In this document: positions 36,799 to 48,300 of the stretch, piece by piece
How the letters are laid out: each line of letters begins with the position of its first letter
Numbering within the stretch: the first letter of the stretch is position 1
Assembly (NCBI GenBank): GCA_039566865.1
Contig: CM076959.1
Coordinates: forward strand, 8,539,501 to 8,603,500
Direction: 5' to 3'
Length of the DNA stretch: 64,000 bases
From: Aurelia coerulea
Lineage: Eukaryota > Cnidaria > Scyphozoa > Semaeostomeae > Ulmaridae
Translations under genes and position numbers: made by a program
The notes under the pieces: generated by a model
Told to the model about the DNA's origin: nothing
The model's input: only the letters and a program-made list of their open reading frames with translations
Databases searched by the model: none

Positions 36799-37979
36799 AT
36801 GTTAACGCCAAGGTGGACATTATGATTTTCTAGCCCCCCCCCCCCTCATGCCCATGCCTCCATCCTGTCACAAAGCGTGCTCTCCCTCTCAAGAAGTCTT
36901 CCGTTCAGAAGCTAAATTCAAGTTACAAAGTTTCTTTCAAGTAGAGCAATTCTCCAGCCGTGTCATCTTATTTCCACTTGATAAAGTTGTCGACCAGAAC
37001 AAAGTCCTTGGCAAGAACTGTGAACTTGAAGAGAGGATTTACTGGCATGTGATAAACTAATATTCAAAGGCGAAGCGATCGGATATGGCCTAAGAACGGA
37101 GAAGGGAAGTAATCGTGTCTTCATAATTGCGTCGTAGCAGACTATTTAGTGAGTGTATCTACAAGGTACAAGAAGAAAATAAGACTGAATCAAATCTAAA
37201 GTTTGCTTGGAGTATTCTGCTAGCATGTATTTGTGGCAGAAAAGGCCAGTTGCACGAGCAAAGTTTCACCAAGTTGCAGCTCACAATTTGAAGCTCAATC
37301 ACAAGCCAACAGGTCCTGTAGCTTCACTCCCAGGCAACAAGCAGACAAGGAGTGGTATTCCAGACCACAGATACTTTCAACTGTAGCTGCCCACCATCTT
37401 ATACACAGGGGAATTGGATGGCATTGCAGTTTATTGTCTTGCTGTGCTGGTATTCTGCATTTCATTATCGAATTGGGGAAAACAAGACAAGATACAAAAT
37501 GTTGCGAATCACTAACATTCAATGGAGCTGAAAGCAAGTTAGAACATCCAAACATTAGATCCATTTATCAAGCAGAAAGAAGGAAATACAGACAGCAGCT
37601 GATCAGGTGCTAATTACTGGTAGTTTGGATCATTGTCAGTACAGCATGCTGATGGTGAAGAACATATGTAACTTGTTATGAGTGGGGCAGTTCTCACTGT
37701 TGGTTTTATTTATCCAAGAGGAACCCCCCATGGTCCATGGTTTCGAACTGTTTCATTGAAAGAGTTGTTTGTAATATCCAAGGGAAAACCTATCCTTGGA
37801 TCATGGTTGAGATGAGAATGGGCATGAAAATATATGTGAGATAACCGAAAAATGAAATTGAAATGAGTTGTATTGTGATATCCAAGGGTTCACCACGGTT
37901 GAGATGAAAATGGCCATGAAATTATATGCGAAATAACCGACAAATAAAATTAAAAATAGTTGTGCTGTGATATGAAAAT

Positions 37980-39260
37980 ATATGCAAAATAACCGAAAAA
38001 TGAAATTGAAAAGAGTTGTGTTGTTAGATATCCAAGGGGAAACCTATCCTTGGACCACGGTTGAGATGAAAATGGTCAGGAAAATATGTGCGATATAACC
38101 GTAAAATGAAATTGAAAAGAGTTGTGTTGTGATATGAAAATATATGCGAAATAACCGAAAAATGAAATTGAAATGAGTTGTGTTGTTAGTTATCCAAGGG
38201 GAAACCTATCCTTGGACCACGGTTGAGATGAAAATGGTCATGGAAATATATGCGATATAACCAAAAAATGCAATTGAAAAGAGTTGTGTTGTGATATGAA
38301 AATATATGCGAAATAACCGAAAAATGAAATTGAAAAGAGTTGTGTTGTTAGATATCCAAGGGGAAACCTATCCTTGGACCACGGTTGAGATGAAAATGGC
38401 CATGAAAATATGTGCGATATAACCGTAAAATGAAATTGAAAAGAGTTGTGTTGTGATATGAAAATATATGCGAAATAACCGAAAAATGAAATTGAAATTA
38501 GTTGTGTTGTTAGATATCCAAGGGGAAACCTATCCTTGGTCCACGGTTGAGATGAAAATGGTCATGAAAATATATGCGATATAACCGAAAAATGAAATTG
38601 AAAAGAGTTGTGTTGTGATATGAAAATATATGCGAAATAACCGAAAAATGAAATTGAAATGAGTTGTATTGTTAGATATCCAAGGGGAAACCTATCCTTG
38701 GACCACGGTTGAGATGAAAACGGTCATAAAAATATATGCGATATAACCGAAAAAGGAAATTGAAAAGAGTTGTGTTGTGATATGAAAATATATGCGAAAT
38801 AACCGAAAAATGAAATTGAAATGAGTTGTATTGTTAGATATCCAAGGGGAAACCTATCCTTGGACCACGGTTGAGATGAAAACGGTCATAAAAATATATG
38901 CGATATAACGGAAAAATGAAATTGAAAAGAGTTGTGTTGTGATATGTAAATATATGCGAAATAACCGAAAAATGAAATTGAAATGAGTTGTGTGGTTAGA
39001 TATCCAAGGGGAAACCTATCCTTGGACCACGGTTGAGATGAGAATGGTCATGGAAATATATGCGATATAACCGAAAAATGAAATTGAAAAGAGTTGTATT
39101 GTGATATGAAAATATATGCGAAATAACCGAAAAATGAAATTAAAAAGAGATCTGTTGTGATATGAAAATATATGCGAAATAACCGAAAAATGAAATTGAA
39201 ATGAGTTGTGTTGTTAGATGTCCAAGGGGAAACCTATCCTTGGATCACAGTTAAGATGGA
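37980..39260 (+). repeat. 162-bp minisatellite inside unit 1
   Basis: The word TCCAAGGGGAAACC starts at 38031, 38193, 38355, 38517, 38679, 38841 and 39003: six exact steps of 162 bp. A further copy at 39221 is displaced by an extra sub-repeat of about 56 bp. Each copy holds CCAAGGGGAAACCTATCCTTGG, whose ends pair as a stem, and two related GAAATAACCGAAAAATG blocks. More degenerate copies extend left to about 37720 and right to about 39660. Not coding. Confidence 0.93.
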
Positions 39261-40530
39261 AATGAACTTAAAAATAGACGTGAAATAAATGAAATGTAAA
39301 GAGGTCTTTTTAGATATCCAAGGGGAAATATATCCTTGGATTACGTTGTAAAGTTGTGTTCTTAGGTATCCATAAGGAAATCCATCTTTGGTTCACGGTT
39401 TCCTGGGGTAAGCCCATCCTCAGTTCACAGTTTAGAATTGGTTTGTTAGATGAAACCTAATAATTCCCTTGGATCATGGTATGGGTATTGAGTGGTGTTC
39501 CTAGGTATCCAAGGGGAAACCCATCTTTGGTTCACAGTTTCCTAGGGTAAGCCCATCTTCAGTTCACAGTTTAGAGTTGGTTTGTTAAATATCCAAGGGC
39601 AAACCTAAGCATTGTGTGGTATAATATCCAAGTGGAAACCCATCTTTGGTTCACGGTTTCCAGGTTGGATTATTGTTGGGGTTGTTTTTTCATGCAAACC
39701 GTTTCTGAATTAGCCAAATTACTTTCCTCTAAAGTACCAGTATTCACGGAACCGCCAATGCTCTAACCTTGCTGCTTGTGTCAGGTATCCAGGTCCCATG
39801 AACAACTTTCTCCTCTCTGCTAACATGAGGGCGGCAACAGTAAGACAAAGACCACCATAGCGGCACCCTGAACAGAAACTGTAGTGTCACAAGAGTCTAC
39901 AACCTATAATGGAGCCAACAAACAACCATACAAGTAGAAATTCTGTTGCGGCAAATCATTCCTCGTAATGCATTGGATCATTGGTCAAATTACACTTGTC
40001 ACCAATACTTAGAATTCCCTTATCTGCACAGCAGTGTTTAGGGACCCCAACCAGTGGGCCAGTTCCTTGCGGAAATGGTGGGGCGTTGGTCCGATCAAGG
40101 GCTCAGTGTGGTAGCTTGGGCGTACTTTGGCAGTTAGGCCGCTCTATGTAGCGCGGCGGTTCTGTTTATTGTTGTTCCTTATATATTATATGTTTACAGA
40201 ATGCAAGAATGTATCAGAAGTTGAAAGAGTTAAAGGAAATGAATGTGTGAGAAGTGATATTTCTTACAGTATTTTACATTTTGGCAAACTGTTGTTTCGT
40301 TCATGTTTCAGAAAGTTGAAAGAGCTTATGGAAATGTATGTGTGAGAAGTGATATTGATTGTAGTATTTTACATTTGGAAATCTGTTGTTCTCCAAAGAT
40401 ACGACCCCAATAAGCTGCCACACTTTCCGTTGTGTTTTCTTCAATGTCCTTCTGCCGGGGCGAGTTGCTTTGTTTGGAAAGATCCAATATGGCCGTCTCT
40501 GTTCCAGTGATTCCCGCCGCGGGGCGTTAA

Positions 40531-41290
40531 TACACCCCTTTACGTTAGTAAAGGGATGTTAACGCCAAGGCGGACATTATGATTTTCTAGCCCCCCCCCC
40601 CCCCCTCGTGCCCATGCCTCCATCCTGTCACAAAGCGTGCTCTCCCTCTCAAGAAGTCTTCCGTTCAGAAGCTAAATTCAAGTTACAAGGTTTCTTTCAA
40701 GTTGAGCAATTCTCCCCTCTCCCTCCCACCCAGCGGTTTGTGGTTTTTGCCCAAAAGTCACCCAGGGTCGTATCTAAGTGTTCTGGTTTGTGCCTGGTTG
40801 CAGTTAGGCCGCTCTATGTAGCGCGGCGGTTCTGTTTATTGTTGTTCCTTATATATTATATGTTTACAGAATGCAAGAATGTATCAGAAGTTGAAAGAGT
40901 TAAAGGAAATGAATGTGTGAGAAGTGATATTTCTTACAGTATTTTACATTTGGCAAACTGTTGTTTCGTTCATGTTTCAGAAAGTTGATAGAGTTAATGG
41001 AAATGAATGTGTGAGAAATGATATTTCCTACAGTATTTCACATTTTGGCAAACTGTTGTTTCGTTCATGTTTCAGAAAGTTGAAAGAGCTTATGGAAATG
41101 TATGTGTGAGAAGTGATATTGATTGTAGTATTTTACATTTGGAAATCTGTTGTTCTCCAAAGATACGACCCCAATAAGCTGCCACACTTTCCGTTGTGTT
41201 TTCTTCAATGTCCTTCTGCCGGGGCGAGTTGCTTTGTTTGGAAAGATCCAATATGGCCGTCTCTGTTCCAGTGATTCCCGCCGCGGGGCG
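40531..41290. mobile_element. Unit 2 of the TTAA composite (760 bp)
   Basis: An internally deleted unit, nearly identical to unit 3. Compared with unit 1 it has one extra copy of a roughly 110-bp internal repeat (ATGAATGTGTGAGAA...TTCAGAAAGTTGA). It has a C run of about 14 near its head. Confidence 0.82.
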
Positions 41291-41294
41291 TTAA

Positions 41295-42046
41295 TACACC
41301 CCTTTACGTTAGTAAAGGGATGTTAACGCCAAGGCGGACATTATGATTTTCTAGCCCCCCCTCGTGCCCATGCCTCCATCCTGTCACAAAGCGTGCTCTC
41401 CCTCTCAAGAAGTCTTCCGTTCAGAAGCTAAATTCAAGTTACAAGGTTTCTTTCAAGTTGAGCAATTCTCCCCTCTCCCTCCCACCCAGCGGTTTGTGGT
41501 TTTTGCCCAAAAGTCACCCAGGGTCGTATCTAAGTGTTCTGGTTTGTGCCTGGTTGCAGTTAGGCCGCTCTATGTAGCGCGGCGGTTCTGTTTATTGTTG
41601 TTCCTTATATATTATATGTTTACAGAATGCAAGAATGTATCAGAAGTTGAAAGAGTTAAAGGAAATGAATGTGTGAGAAGTGATATTTCTTACAGTATTT
41701 TACATTTGGCAAACTGTTGTTTCGTTCATGTTTCAGAAAGTTGATAGAGTTAATGGAAATGAATGTGTGAGAAATGATATTTCCTACAGTATTTCACATT
41801 TTGGCAAACTGTTGTTTCGTTCATGTTTCAGAAAGTTGAAAGAGCTTATGGAAATGTATGTGTGAGAAGTGATATTGATTGTAGTATTTTACATTTGGAA
41901 ATCTGTTGTTCTCCAAAGATACGACCCCAATAAGCTGCCACACTTTCCGTTGTGTTTTCTTCAATGTCCTTCTGCCGGGGCGAGTTGCATTGTTTGGAAA
42001 GATCCAATATGGCCGTCTCTGTTCCAGTGATTCCCGCCGCGGGGCG
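41295..42046. mobile_element. Unit 3 of the TTAA composite (752 bp)
   Basis: Differs from unit 2 mainly by a shorter C run near the head and a few substitutions. It is followed by TTAA and the resumed satellite. Confidence 0.82.
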
Positions 42047-42050
42047 TTAA

Positions 42051-42119
42051 CGTATTTTATTAGCTACAATTTCTATTACAAAGAGTATTGCACTCATCAT
42101 TCTTTAAAACTTTAGTTCT
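42051..42119 (-). repeat. Short satellite remnant between two TTAA elements
   Basis: Part of one reversed monomer (TATTTTATTAGCTACAATTT... to TTTAGTTCTT). It shows that the composite element and the Kolobok-like element inserted into TTAA sites of the same monomer, about 70 bp apart. Confidence 0.9.
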
Positions 42120-42123
42120 TTAA

Positions 42124-42141
42124 AGTGTATATGAAGTCAAA
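42124..42141 (+). repeat. Left TIR of Kolobok-like element (18 bp)
   Basis: AGTGTATATGAAGTCAAA, exactly complementary to 52208-52225. Confidence 0.92.
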
Positions 42142-42307
42142 AATTTCTTTCTGCTAAATCTATCAAAAATGTGTGTCTGAATTGCTTGGTCAAGCTCTAT
42201 ATAATATTTGGAGCCTATTTTCTGCTATTTTTTACCTTGAAAGTGCCAATTTTGGCATGAATTGGCAAAAAGTCGCGTTCGGTAAAAAGGAATGGGACTA
42301 GCGGCCT

Positions 42308-42325
42308 GTGACGTACTATCCGGGA
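42308..42325 (+). promoter_or_regulatory. Left subterminal inverted repeat / shared promoter motif
   Basis: GTGACGTACTATCCGGGA lies 67 bp upstream of the THAP-transposase ATG. The same word, inverted, lies 89 bp upstream of the minus-strand gene's ATG. It contains a CRE-like TGACGTA. It could be a transposase binding site or a shared promoter element driving both inward-facing genes (inference). Confidence 0.6.
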
Positions 42326-42392
42326 AGCCTTGTGTTGTGCTCAATGCTGCTCACAGTGAATTCTTATCGTGCTTCGCTTTTCTTATCTCAAA

Positions 42393-45300
42393 ATGCCTGA
42401 TTACTGTGTGGTTTATGGATGTGGAAACTCAAACGATAAAGCAAGCAGAGATAAAGGGATATCTTTACACCGACTGCCATATTGGGGAGACGAAAGAACT
42501 ACGGCGAAAAGGAGGAGAAAGCAATGGGTTGACTTCGTAAATAAAAAGCGTGCGAACTTCTTCCCATCGAAATACTCATCGATATGTTCGGAGCATTTTA
42601 AAGCTGAAGATTTTGAGAGGAGGTTTTTAGCGTTGCCTGGTCTTTCTCAGAAGATTCAAGCTTCCCTGAAACGTGATGAATTTGGAGTCGTTGTTTGTCC
42701 GTCGATACATCCTGCACAACCAGAAGAAGAACCGTCAGCTCGGCCTAAGGCATCTGGCAGCAGGAAAACATCTACGAGAGATCATCGTCAGGTGAGCATA
42801 AACTCAAGTTTCTTTCGAAAGAACCCTTCGAAAATATTGTCGTTTATGCATTGTTTAGTTTCAAACACAAGTTTAGGAATTTTCATTTCTGTTTCAGGCT
42901 ATACGAGATGCTCTCTCTCCTGCTCCATTAGCAGCAACATCGCCAAGTGCATTCTGCTCTGATGATGGTATCGAGACAGATTTATTAGGACAACAAGAGG
43001 AAACTGCCTGTCAAGCTACACAGGATGAAAACTGTAATGTAAGTACTTATTTTGCTTTTAGAACGATGGTTTGCCTGCAAATCTCTTCTGGATAAATGGT
43101 TCCTCCAAGGGGGTACATGTAACATGTTGGGAGCAAGGATTGCGAGGGTATGGATGGACAGCCAAATTATCTGCTTTGTTATTTTCATCTCTAAATTTTT
43201 CCATCTGATTTATTATGGAGGTGAAAGACGCTGAGTGCCAAACTGGAAGTTGCTCAAGTTGTAGTTGGTTGGCTGCAAAAAATCACCGACTTAGGAATCA
43301 ATTGCTTGCATTCAAATTCAAACTTGGGAAGCTGAAGTCAAAACGCAAAGTCATAGGTAGGTATGTTTCAATTCTAAGAGAGGATTATCCTTTCAGAAAC
43401 CAGGGGGCATTATAGGATACACTAAAGTATTTTTAAGAAACTAAGATCTGAGGCTGGTAGGTATAGTTTCTTATATTTTTACCACACTTTTGCTCCAAAA
43501 TTTTCTGAGGAGTTTCTTATTTTATTCCTGGAAGTTTTTTATTTTTGTTAGGAGGGCTTTGTCAAGATCTCAAATAATCATAATTCATAATAACAAAATG
43601 GCAAAGCAATATTCAAGTATAGTTTCAAAACATTGTTGAGTGAACTGGGAAAAGTAAAGCTGCACATTACATAAATTTCTTAGGGGCTGGTTATATGAGA
43701 GTTTTCGGCCTACTTGCAACTTTAACCAGCATGAAATTTGCATCAAAATATGGTGGTTTCAGCCAAGGCTGAAATCCATATTTTGCGGGATAAATAATTT
43801 TAAGATGGCATGCACATGCTCCAGTAATCTCAGCACAGTTAGAAATTGTGATTTGTGATTATATAGACATCTCAGCCTGGTTGATCAAACCGAAAATCCT
43901 TTCCATTGATTCTTTACAGAATGTTCCATGTGAGCCAAGATAGTGTCCACAATCTGCATACGAAGGACAAATTAACGGATTTGTTGCTTTAGCCTGTTTG
44001 GTACACTGAGAACCATATAAAATATATTGAAAGGTAATTTTCCCACTTCATGCTGTACATGTTTTACTGTATGTAAGCATTGACTTTCATTGTTTGAAAA
44101 TCTACAGGAGAAAGACGAAAAGCAACATTTGGAATTCATATAAAGAAGGCACCTGTTACTCCTATTGAAACTGAGAAAGAAGATGTGCTTGAAAGTGATG
44201 AGGAGAGTGAAATGGAAGATGAATCAGATGAGGATTATGATATGGAGGAAGATAATGAAACTGAAGAAGAGCCATGTGAATTTGATGTCAGGTGGATAAT
44301 TGCTTCAGTTCTGTATTATTAGTTATCAGATAGAAACTGTAAAGATCCAGTGAAACATAAATTTAAAGAAAAATAAACAAACATGACCCTAGAGTCTTGT
44401 CCAGGGTCACAAAGGGGTTTTGTGAAAAAATAATGAATCCAGGTTTTCGGAGCACGTGTTTTTACTGTGAAACAACTAGTTGACGTGTATTTTGAAAAAC
44501 TTAACAATTAAAAAAAGTACACCCCAGTTCCTGAAAATTGCCAAAAGAAATATAAATCCCACTCAAAGAATTCTCTTTCAAAAACTTATACCCCATAACT
44601 GTATGCATGCATTATACCCCATAACTGTATGCATAACTGTATGCACCTTGCATCAACTGACTTACCCTGGTAATAATGATCCCCCTATTATTTTCAGGAC
44701 CAAAGATCATGACATGCGGTCAGAACCCAAGTTTGTTGTTTTCTTGTCACAACTGTTGCTCTTGTTCCAAATCTGTCCAATGTGTAAAACTTCTAACCCA
44801 CTGGTAAAGACACGTCAGATTGGAACTATGGTAGAGGTTAAAACCACATGCGCTAACATCCATTGCCCATCTAATGAAAATGTTTGGAGAAGTCAGCCAG
44901 AAATGAGAGGGACTAGGATGCCAGCAGGGAATCTATTACTCTGCTTTGCCATTCTAGTGGCAGGAGGATCAGCGAGCAAAGTTTTCAGAGTTTTCAAACA
45001 CATGGGTCTGGCATGCTTGTCCCTAAGAACCTTTTTCAAACATCAGAAGGTAAGATACAGATCTATACAACAAGCAGCTAGTATTAGAATGGCAGAGAAT
45101 GTAAGGAAGTTTAGATTTGCTAAGAATTTTTTGAAAGATAAAGATGAATGGTATCATGGCAAAGATGTACACTGTTTTGAGGAATATTCACTGCAGCTTT
45201 ACAGTTTGCGCTGCAACTTCAGGGCCAAATTGTACCATTCTTCCTTTCTTCAGATTTGTGGAAATGATCTAACCCTAAACTGAACTGACCCCAAATATTG

Positions 45301-48300
45301 AATTTTGGTCCATTTTGTAATTCACAGACCCTAAATATTGATATAACGTCAAATTTCGGACCCCCCAAATATTGGCATGGACTCCCCATATTGAAAGTCA
45401 ATGAGTACCCCCCTGGGGCTTGAGCCAAACAGATTTCTTTTCATCGAGACAGTATGTTGTGTACTACTTTAATCACGTTCATAGCTATTTTCCAAACCAT
45501 TTCTTTTAGTTCACCAGGTTTGATCATTTTTAGCACCAGCTCATTCATGAAATATTTTTCATTATTGTAGGAGAAAATTATACCATCAATATTTCTGTAC
45601 TGGAAATCATACCAAGCAAAGCTAGTTGAACAGTTGAAGGGAGATGGTGAAGATCTTGTTATTGGAGGTGATGGAAGACATGATAGTATGGGCCACAGTG
45701 CCAAATATGGGGCATACACCGTCTTTTGCTGCAATATATCAAAGATAATAGACTTTGCCCTTGTCCAGGTAAATATTGTTGAATTTTTATAAGAAATCAC
45801 TTGCAGGTGAAAGAAAGGAAAACAGCACATGATAATAAGTGAAAGAAAGGAAAATATTTTTTGAAAGTAACTTTGTTTGAACTGTTATATGGATTTCCTC
45901 TGGTAAGAAACTCCCCTTCAAGAAAATCAAGAACCTATGCTAGGAATCAGACAGATAATTCTAACTTGAGAACTTTACTAATATGGTTCAAAATCAAGAC
46001 TGAAGTTTTCATTAGAGAACTCCTGGTCCATGTCCATGCATAATTCTTTTGGTATGTTCAGGCAAATAATAATTTTTTTCATTTCTTTGAATTTGAGCAT
46101 ACAATGCGAGATCATTTAAAATTCACAAGTTTTTTAACAATCCCTCTGTGTATATATTTTAGCGCAATGAGGTTGGAAGCAGTCCGGCTATGGAGTTTGA
46201 AGGATTTAAAAGGACTCTTGATTGCATCATCAAAAGTGGAATGAAAGTATCTACACTGATATCAGATAGGCATCTTTCAATTGCTAAGTACATGCGAGAA
46301 GACCAGAAGAGCATCAAACACTATTTTGACCTGTGGCACCTTAAAAAAAGTTTGTTTTACTGTTATTTTATTAGGCAGCATATGTAGAATATGTGCAAAT
46401 TTGAAAAAGTGTTTTATTTCCAAATTTTTTTGGATGAAGAGGTTGCTAATCTATCATTGGTAGAGTTATACATAAAAATCACTTTTGCTTCAGTATATAC
46501 TGTATAAAGAGTATGATAGGGATTTCACCTTCGTAAAAGATTATTGGCATGTTATCTCATGAAACCAATACTGTCAGTCAAATTGGTATTTACAAAAATG
46601 GAATGTTGATTGAGGGCCTGTTTATATGAGGAAAATCATCCCACCTTCCAGCCTGTGAGCTGAGATCTCACCCTTCTATACAATCCCTGGTAATTTTCAT
46701 GTTGCGTTTACATGGAAAATGAGCCAGCCTGGCTAGGTGAGATCCCACTCTACAAAAGGTGGGATCTCACTTCAGTGGGATGAAAATTTTCCATATAAAT
46801 GCTGGAAGGTGGGATGAAAAGCTGAAAGGTGGGATGAAAAGCTTGAAGGTGAGATGAAATTGTCTGTTTTGCGCACACGTGAATATGAAAACAAAAGGAA
46901 ATCTAATTGATTGTTACAATTGTTACTGTTGGAAATCGTGAGCTGGGAGGTGGGATGAAAATGCTGGAAGGTGACAGATGAAAATTTAGATATAAACACA
47001 CGCAGATTTCATCCCACCTGACAGCTTGGAAGGTGGGATGATTTTCCTCATATAAACAGGCACTGAGACTTTGTAGCTTGATTATTTACATTTTCTATAC
47101 CTAGAAATCAGGAAACTTCTGCTGAATGCAGCCAGCAGAAAAGGCTATGAAGCTTTGGAGGAATGGATTGCACCATGCTTAAAACATTTTCACTGGTCTG
47201 CCATATCAACACCAGATGGCAATGGCAAAGTCATCCTTTCAAAGTTCCATTCATTCCTGCAGCACATTGTAAATGAACATAATAACCTTGTGGATCCCAT
47301 TTTCAACAAATGCGCACATTCAGAAGCCATCACCCAAAGGAAATGGCTTGACAAAGGTAGTTGTAGTACCCATTTAGCGTATCGAGAGCAATTTGTACAG
47401 TAAATACGTCTCTGGCCCTAAATATTTGTTTGCAGTGTCTTATTTTGCAGTGTCTGCCTTTTTCATATTTCCCTTGAAAAAACCATTGCTCCAAACTCTC
47501 CCAGAAATGTATATTTTTGAATGGTGAATTATGTAGTGCTTGAGAAATGAATACTTAGCATGTACTGTTATCTCAGTAACCTGCATTTGATTGAGCTCAC
47601 ACTGAGGATATCCAACTCAAATTTTCAAATCACCACCAAACAGATCAAAAGGTAAATTTATCATACAGTAGGTACCCTTACTATAGTCTGATTTTCTTTC
47701 TAGATTCTCCAGAGCATGATAAAATTAAAGAAATTTTAACAAATTCAAGTCTTGTGAGTGGCATACAGCAGGCGTCACCCGTATCACAAACTAGCTGTCT
47801 AGAAGGCTTTCACTCAGTGTTGAACCATTTTCCCCCAAAATGCTTGCATTTACCCACTCTGGCATGGTCAGCAGGTTTGTAATGTACTACACACTGTACC
47901 TTAGCAAAACTACCCAAAACATAGAAAGGTTTTACAATTGATTAAAAAGATTTGATTGGCTTTTTGTATCTATTTATGAAAGTTTGTATTTCAGTGCAAT
48001 ACATACAGTATGCAAGAATTCACACTTCAATTGTGGTACCTGACAAAGAAAGTGTTGATGACAAAAGCCAACTCTTTGTTGGATTTAAGTGACAGCACCT
48101 GATTTTACAGTATATAGTATAATTTTACAAGGAAATGTTTTTCTTTTCCGGAGAAATTCCCAAATCTTCTAGAAATTTGTTTTCTTTCATAGAAATCTCA
48201 TACATTTTTGAGGGAATGAAACACCCCTCGACCCTAAAGTAACTACACTCCCTACAATAATCATTACCACACAATATACCATTTTGTATTTGGCGAACAG

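Larger units (their letters stand above)
36774..40526. mobile_element. Unit 1 of the TTAA composite (full-length form, 3753 bp)
   Basis: Head (about 36774-36950) and tail (about 40127-40526) match units 2 and 3. The middle holds unrecognised sequence (37000-37700), the 162-bp minisatellite, degenerate related repeats to about 39660, and a further unrecognised stretch. Short frames at 36848-37060 and 37233-37613 have no recognisable domain, and I do not call them genes. Confidence 0.75.
36774..42046. mobile_element. Tandem three-unit TTAA-flanked non-autonomous element
   Basis: Flanked by TTAA at 36770-36773 and 42047-42050, where the satellite resumes (CGATTAA|...|TTAACGTA). Internal TTAA at 40527-40530 and 41291-41294 split it into units of 3753, 760 and 752 bp. 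Each unit starts TACACCCC and ends CCGCGGGGCG. Units 2 and 3 look like internally deleted versions of unit 1, sharing its head and tail but lacking the roughly 3-kb middle. TTAACGCC just inside each unit mirrors the GGGGCGTTAA at its end, suggesting short TIRs. TTAA suits piggyBac or Kolobok mobilisation. I found no transposase. The repeated 126-codon frame in units 2 and 3 has no recognised motif. Confidence 0.8.

Noticed and set aside
37233..37613. 126-codon frame in unit 1, with an 89-codon frame on the opposite strand
   Set aside because: No recognisable domain, no conserved relative in the window; both strands open equally, as expected by chance.
40608..41744. Two identical 126-codon frames and overlapping 61-codon frames in units 2 and 3
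   Set aside because: Identity comes from unit duplication; the frame is disrupted in unit 1 and shows no domain or splice support.
43685..43925. Possible small foldback in intron 3 of the Kolobok-like gene (GGCTGGTTATATGAGAG...)
   Set aside because: Its ends resemble the intron 7 MITE only weakly and no matching right end or target duplication could be fixed.
46772..46999. 75-codon minus-strand frame
   Set aside because: Falls within the repeated GGTGGGAT words of the intronic MITE.
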